In this document: positions 57,800-64,000 of the stretch, in pieces
How positions within the stretch are numbered: the stretch's first letter is position 1
Layout: every line of letters starts with the position of its first letter
From: Plantago ovata
Lineage: Eukaryota; Streptophyta; Magnoliopsida; Lamiales; Plantaginaceae
DNA: 64,000 bases
NCBI GenBank assembly: GCA_028274465.1
Contig: CM051457.1
Location: forward strand, 59,257,550 to 59,321,549
Direction: 5' to 3'
Notes under the pieces: model-generated
What the model was told of the DNA's origin: nothing
The model's input: the letters and a program-made list of their open reading frames with translations, nothing else
Databases searched by the model: none
Translations under genes and position numbers: made by a program

Positions 57800-59512
57800 T
57801 TCCCAAGGACTAGAGATAATTACCAAGTTAGTGGGAGCTTGTGTGTCAGAACTTAAGTCCTAAAATTAGTCACTAGTTGATAGTCATTGAGATATGGGAT
57901 ATCAATGATGCGATAGAGACTAGCATGTGTTGCATCAGATCCTTCGAGGATGTAGTAGTTCCCACTGCTGCGAATAGTTTGGTTATTCATGATGGACACA
58001 TAGACAATTTGGAGAGTGTTGGCATACCCAGTCGAGGCACCATTTGGTAAATTCTATTTAAGTGTCTTTGGGAGTATCGGATTGTAGGGTGATGTAATAG
58101 TCCTCAGACTTGAGGTCAATACTACATCATATGTGGAACAATATACTTTGGAATAATATACTACATCACAAGGAGAGAATACTTTACATCTCATATTTAG
58201 TGCGATCATTAGTCAGTGGCCACTGCAAAGATATATGTCAAAATGGTGTTTTGACATAATCATCTAGATCGACTAAGAAGATTGAGAGACAATGGATGAG
58301 TTATTGGAATAGACACTAATCCATATTCTAGACTCATTCGAGTATTTGAGAATGAAAGGACCGTATCATCAAAGTACTCTACATCACAGGCAGTTTGTAT
58401 CTTCTCAACAAACGTTCCTTACATATTAGTATTGTCTAGTGACGATTGTCTAGAAATATTCACTGAGACCTTGATTTGATCATTGCCTAATATGTGAGGG
58501 CCTATGGATCATATACAACTAGGTGATAATTCTCCCGATTAAGCATTAGGGTAAATTAAATGTCAATTGAATTGATAAGATTTGATTTACTATTGTCAAT
58601 GACATTTCATTTGATGGAAATCATTAATTAAGTTAAAATTGGATTTATGACTTAATTACTATATTAAATAAAATATCAATTGAATTGATAAATATTTAAT
58701 TTAATATTATTGAGAATGTTCTATTTGATAAAATTAATTAATTAAGTTGAATTGAATTCAATGTACTTAATTAATTTATACTGTTAGAAAGTAAATTAAT
58801 TAAATTAGATTTAATTAATAAAAGAAGAAAAGAATAATTAGATTAAATTGGATTTAATTAATTAAAGTTAGAACGTGCATTTGAACCAATTTAGAATGAG
58901 GTTCAAGTGTTAAAAGCCCAAAAGAAAAAGATTGCTAGTGATGGGCTTTGAACCCGTGATCTCCAAAAAAAATAGCATGCATACATACCAACTGGGCCAG
59001 GCCCATGTAAAACATTATCTTAGCGTTTTACCTATCTAGGGCTGCGATAGCACTAGATAGAAATCAGGATGGATGGAACGTGTGTAGCTGGTTTTGCTAA
59101 GAGCTTTCTTCATCTTTTTGGTTTTTTCTACACGGTTGTATTCGTTCTAACTCTTTTCTTTTCTTCTTTGATTAATTCTCATTCATTATGATCTTTGGGA
59201 TTTCTTGTTTTGCTTAATGTAGATTTGAATATGGATTTCCTAGCATCCATGGATAATTCATCAACGAAGAATTTGAACTACGTTTGACTTGATCCTGAGG
59301 GTACGTACGCAGCTTAGAATTGTTCTGAGTTCAGTCAGATTCTTTAGAAGATCATCAATTGTTCTTTGAGGAACAAATTTATATAATGGAAGCTGGATAA
59401 CGGGTAAGTTATTTATATGGAGCATGTTAAATAATCATTCAATCAACGATGTAGGAAAATTTTCGAATTCCGCTGCATTAACCTTAGAGGTAATTTCCTA
59501 CAATTCCTAACA
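57800..59512 (+). repeat. 5' LTR of the Copia relative (left border approximate)
   Basis: The right border is firm: ...CAATTCCTAACA directly before the primer-binding site. The left border lies somewhere in 57790-57850, because there is no second LTR in the window to compare. Contains a tRNA-like cassette (58944-58999) and an AT-rich stretch at 58550-58870. Confidence 0.6.
58944..58999 (-). other. tRNA-like A/B-box cassette in the Copia LTR
   Basis: Minus strand: TGGCCCAGTTGG (58988-58999) fits the A-box consensus and GGTTCAAAGCC (58944-58954) fits the B box, 33 bases apart, with GATCACGGGTTCAAA like a tRNA T-arm. Opposite in direction to the LTR, as is the direction relation I would need transcripts to interpret. 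Likely a tRNA or SINE-head remnant. Confidence 0.55.
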
Positions 59513-59525
59513 GTGATATCAGAGC
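59513..59525 (+). other. Primer-binding site of the Copia relative
   Basis: GTGATATCAGAGC right after the LTR; initiator tRNA-Met type with one difference from the commonest form. Confidence 0.8.
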
Positions 59526-61509
59526 AATGTTTGATTGAATGAGTTATTTACATGTTATTTTATGTTTATTGTGAGTTTTTAATTTGAAGAATTATAATTT
59601 GTTCTCATTATAAAATCCCATAGCCAGGCTGGGTTTGGTTAATATAAAATTTGATTTCTTTTTATACGTATTAATTTGTAAACTGGGTTTGCTAATTATT
59701 ATTATGAGGATCGGTTAATTTATAATTAATGCAAACTGGGTTTGCTAATCCTTATTAATAATTGTTTATTAAAAAAAATTAGATTTTGAACCCAATTCTT
59801 CCTTTCCCGTATTCATCACTGGAAGCCTGGCTTCTCTGGTGTTTCCTCTATCATGACCACTGGAGCTCGGATCCGTTTGTCCCTCAGCATCGAAACCTCA
59901 CCGGAACCGCGAACGGAAGCGCGCGTTTCTTCGCGAACGGGAATCACGATTTGGACTGATCGATTCGATCGATCAAATTAATATAAAAACAATTTGGGCA
60001 TTTTTTATTCTTGAGGGATTTGGTTCGATTGATTGATGATATAGGTGGAGAGATGATGAACAATGGAGGATTCATTGTTATATTCGAGTTTAGAACATCG
60101 ATTGGATGATTGAATTTGAAGTTGGATCGAAAACTCCATTGTACGACTAATGTGCAAGCTTCTAGAATTCACAGGGACCGAGTTGAAAATTTACAGTAAG
60201 TTGAGGGGCTGATTTGTAAGGAAACAGAGGATCAGGGACCCTGTTTCAATTAGATAGATTTTTCTGTCTTATTGGGGCGGAGGCCCCTGTGCTGTTGACA
60301 TTTATGATTTCAGTACCCAAACTTATAAAACTTCAATTCTTTTTTTTGAAGAATATAAAACTTCAATTCAGTCCACCAAAATTAGATTTTATAATTCTGG
60401 AAATTGCACAAGGTCCTACATTAATTGGTATGATCGATTTGGCCCTCACAAGCTTTAGAAACTTCATATAAGCTCTCTGGAAATTTAAAATGGACCCTTC
60501 GAGTTTTAGAAACTCAATATTTGATTTATAAATAATTTGTAAATTACATTTGTGTCATAATATTAATCTTGGAGATTTATATTAATGTTTAGATACATGT
60601 TTGACATTGTTTATAAACTAAGTTTAAATATTAATATATATTTTTTAGAAGATTATATTAATGTAGAAGCTTGTTTTAAATGTTTATACATTTCTGGAAA
60701 ATTCATGAATTAGATTTATGACTTATAAATTATTATAAATTGGATTTATAATTCATTTTTATTTCTTGAAAACTAATAAGTGTTTTTTTTTTTGAAGTAA
60801 AACATTTATAATTACTTTAGAAGTATAAAGATGAGACAAATTATATTTTCTTGCAAACTTTAACTCATAGTTACTTGCTCACATATGTTTGAATGTCTAT
60901 ATGATTTACTTTAATTCAGTATAGCACTTTATGTCTACTTTGTATGGGTAGACGACACCCACTAGTTTCCGGACCGCATCTGTCATATGCATGGGTAGGC
61001 GGCACCCATTACTTGCTTGTCCGCATATTGTATGCATGAGTAGGTGGCACTCATTATTTGTTTGCCCGCGAATTGTATGTGTGGGTAGGCGGCGCCTATG
61101 TTTGATAGATATCTAAGATCTTGTTTAAGCGATTAAATACCCCGACATAAATGTTCCCCAACTAAAATTTAAGTCTCGATTTGATCGCACGACGTCACCC
61201 ATCATAATTTAATGATGAATGGAACCATCTAATCTCATGAGTAATATGCACCATAGTGTTTACTCTGTTTGGCGATGGAAAGTCTCTTTCATAGGTCCAT
61301 AGTTGGTATTGTGTGATGGTTGTGACTTACTTGGGCTATGTCGAGTCGCCATAGCATAGTCTATGGTACGTCGATCAAAGTAGCTTTGGTCAACCAAGGG
61401 TTGTATTGTACAATTGGTTTGGAGACCTACCTTATTTGGCTATTACAGTGATCAGCCATAGCAGGGGCTGTTGTAGTGCAGATTTGGATCTTGGCCATTA
61501 ATATTCATA
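59526..61509 (+). other. 5' leader of the Copia relative
   Basis: About 2 kb of non-coding leader. It includes the stem-loop array (60944-61099) and, at its right part, sequence shared with the leader of the 34370-44267 element. The small open frame at 60289-60471 has no recognisable product. Confidence 0.65.
60944..61099 (+). repeat. Four-copy stem-loop array in the leader of the Copia relative
   Basis: Units at 60944-60962, 60991-61009, 61036-61054 and 61081-61099, period 45-47 bases. Stems ATGGGT/ACCCAT and ATGAGT/ACTCAT (paired change), loops AGGCGGC, AGGTGGC and AGACGAC. The last stem is held by wobble pairs; the first has one end mismatch. Same number of units and period as 41160-41313. 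Confidence 0.85.
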
Positions 61510-64000
61510 TTAGAAATGAATCCGTATTCTTCAAATGGGGTCGGTGAATATGAGAAAATTAATGGAACTAAATAAGTCAAAAGGCCTTGATTATTTAGTC
61601 GCTGAATGAGGATATTGTGAATTGTTATTTAATTAAAGTTAAATTTAATTCACGCTTTATTTACATTATGTTTTATAAGGTTGTTGTAGAATGGCATTTA
61701 TGAATACTATTAGTTTGATTTATTTACCAATGACATTTTGACTGTACTGTTATTTGCGTTTGATTTAATTGAGTTTGTCTTGGACAAGCATGTACCCAAG
61801 CTTGTCTTGTGTTTGAATTTTAGTATTTAAAGTTGGACAAGAATACTTATATTAAATACAAGGACAACTAGGTAACGTATTCGACTTAGGCGTGTATGGT
61901 ACACAGGTAGCTTCCACAACATGAGAGTATGAAGACATTATAGAAGATACCTCTTAGAACATGTATCATGAACATTGACCTTGGTTAACCTCTATTCTAG
62001 AGTTTGGCTAAATCAGTGGGAGTACAAGTTCTTATGATAGTCAATGTGTATTATCTTTAAATGTTGAAATTTGATTTCTCTTCAAAAGCTCTTATATTAT
62101 TTGGAATAAGAAAGTCAATTGAGGATGTTGAAATTCTTAGAGAATATTGCTTGGCATTTCTTCAATTAATTTCTTTTAAGTCACTTCATGATTTATATTA
62201 ATTTCATAGAGAATATTAAATAAAATAGAAGTGAGATTGACTAGAGCTTCTTAATACTCATAATCTTTTGCAAGAACATCATCCATGGGTAAATGGTGCT
62301 CATAGTGAGCAGTTCTATAAAACCAGTCCATAAGGAATGGAAAGTAGAATAAATATACTAAGAGCTGCTCTAAATATATTTCTATTTATCTTAAAGTTGA
62401 CCTTGGAAGAAAGAGTAAATGTCTAACGAATAATACACTTTATTGCAATTATAGTAATTCAATGAGAGTATGGGTAGCAAAGTTTGATTCCTTGAACTTA
62501 AAGCAATTATTGCATAAAGATTCAAGCATATTATTGCGTATTGAAAGTTGGTTATGTCTATGAAGTAATTTTAGTATTTGATACTAATTACAAATGAAAT
62601 TATTCTATTGATTTCATATGTTAAAAACATTGTTTCTGTACTTGTTAAGACGATAGTGGATTTACCTACTATTTAGTCACACTAATAGTATAGAGGTTGA
62701 CGTCTTCAAGAACATAGATCAAAAGTTCTTAACCATAAGACATGGATTTCTCAATACATGATAAGAAGACCAACATAACAAACCAATTTCCCAAAATTAT
62801 GTTATTTGTCAACTTGGTTGAACTTGCGAGATAAGAATGACAAGTGTTAAGTAAGTTAGACTAGTTGACACCATTTGTTTTGAAACATATGGATTGTAAG
62901 TCTTATCTTATAATTAAATGGTATTCACTAGATCTTTTTGGAAAGGGATGAATACCAAATAATAATTTGAGATGACACACATTGCAAGGCATGTGTGAGC
63001 ATTCAAATTGGGAAATGTCCTAATTCACCATGTGCTTTATATTTTCCTTGGTCTAACCATTTGCGTTTGAGAAGATGCAAGTTCATTGCCCTTGAGAAGT
63101 ACAAAGTCACAATGTTGAATAGAATATAAACATGTTATATGAAGTATTTTATTCATTGATTGGGTCAATTGAATAGTACTTACAACATGGTTATGGATTG
63201 TTATAAAAGGCCATGGGTTCTAATAGAGTGGAATTAATTAAACCTTGTTACACATGGTTAATCTCCCATGATGGGTTCCATTGAAATGGAAATGCTATGT
63301 TCGACATAGATTAACCCATATACTTTGTTACACGTGCAATTGAAGCTCAATATGTATCCTAATTATATCCTTACTAAATCTGTCTTAGAGACACATAATA
63401 GTTATGTTGTAAGATTCTTTATTACATAGTTGAATATGGGGTTGTCCCATATATCTATTAAAGTTCTTCATGATTAATAGGATTTTAGAATGTGTTAATT
63501 TGTGAAACTTTATCTCTATATTTATAAGAGACAAATTAGATGTTGTTTCTTGACACATGTTATTCTTTTAAAACTTGGAGTTCACAAGGAATGAATTAGA
63601 TAGGAGTACAATGTTTGAAATGGTTTCAACTAATGAGGCTGATAACTTGTCATTTAACCATGACAAAGATTCAGAGGAAGAGTCAACAGTGCTTGAGGTT
63701 AGTGGGAGTAAGTTACTTGGTAATGCCCATAAGCTAATGAAAGCATTTGAAGAGTAATATTTTTATGAATAAGCTATTCCCATAAGTTGAAACAGTGTAA
63801 TTTAAAGGTTGCACATTCTTCGTAGCAAGGTTAGCATTTGAGTGTTACCTTGATCACTATAATTTATTGGGTGTCCCAATATTAGAGTGCCTCATAACAT
63901 CCAGGATAATTAAACGAATTCGAACGCAATGAACAAACTCCTAGGTTAAGTAAATTGTCGTGACAAATTGAATTGTATGGAATCCTTAAGAAGGATCACG
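61510..64000. other. AT-rich sequence, nothing recognised
   Basis: About 2.5 kb without a frame longer than 60 codons and no match I can make to gag, pol, RNA genes or simple repeats. A 60-codon frame at 63575-63757 with a Glu/Ser-rich product is not supported by anything else. Probably the interior of the Copia relative. Confidence 0.4.

Larger units (their letters stand above)
57800..64000 (+). mobile_element. Relative of the Copia element (plus strand), partial in window, no coding part seen
   Basis: LTR ending at 59512, then a primer-binding site and a leader related to that of the 34370-44267 element: shared LTR end (AATTCCGCTGCATTA... against AATTCCGCTGCGTAC...), shared stem-loop array, shared GATTTGGATCTTGGCCA motif at about 61483. 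The LTR start near 57.8 kb is not resolved. No gag or pol can be recognised up to the window end, so it is either non-autonomous (LARD-like) or decayed; the 3' LTR is not in the window. Confidence 0.65.

Noticed and set aside
63575-63757. Small plus-strand gene
   Set aside because: 60 codons, no recognisable domain, no promoter or neighbour supporting it.

Overview
The window is plant nuclear repeat DNA from a flowering plant, most likely a eudicot. It is packed wall to wall with LTR retrotransposons of plant-specific lineages: Tat/Retand, Athila, SIRE/Maximus, a long-LTR Copia and a chromovirus-like Ty3/gypsy element. I see no host single-copy gene, no rRNA gene and no CRISPR array. Genus cannot be judged from the sequence.

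Layout. (1) 1-21947, minus strand: a gag-only Ty3/gypsy element with 2.6 kb LTRs in a tandem LTR-internal-LTR-internal arrangement. The middle LTR is split at 2081/15739 by (2) a 13.65 kb Tat/Retand-type element, 2082-15733, minus strand. That element has LTRs identical apart from one G in a homopolymer, the duplication AACAG, one long gag-pol frame of 2130 codons, and on the opposite strand a separate spliced gene with its own TATA box. (3) 21948-22300: a scrap of another Tat gag. (4) A solo LTR of SIRE type, 22301-23236 plus 57033-57645, flanked by CATAG. (5) Inside that solo LTR sits a whole-length but broken SIRE-type Copia element of the same family, 23237-57027, minus strand, flanked by AATTT. 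(6) Inside the SIRE element are two further insertions: a long-LTR Copia element at 34370-44267 (minus, GAAAT) and a gag-protease-only Athila-like element at 45773-54142 (plus, CTATT). (7) About 57.8 kb to the window end: LTR, primer-binding site and non-coding leader of a relative of the 34-44 kb Copia element, plus strand, then AT-rich sequence I cannot assign.

Ages (eyeballed LTR differences, inference): chromovirus-like element oldest (about 4-7% LTR divergence), SIRE about 2-3%, Copia and Athila-like about 1.5-2%, Retand-like effectively zero. Every nested insertion whose two ends are visible keeps a perfect 5-bp target duplication, so the nesting order is secure.

Most interesting signals: covarying stem-loop arrays in the leaders of the two related Copia elements (41160-41313 and 60944-61099); a seven-copy covarying hairpin array between pol and the env-like region of the SIRE element (30876-31233); a heptamer (TTGCTGA/TCAGCAA) scattered at extreme density through that element's LTRs, gag, pol and env-like region but sparse in its nested guests; the independently promoted, spliced antisense gene of the Retand-like element; tRNA-like A/B-box cassettes inside the LTRs of two unrelated families; and GCGA(A/C)TCGC palindromes shared by the LTRs and the interior of the Athila-like element.
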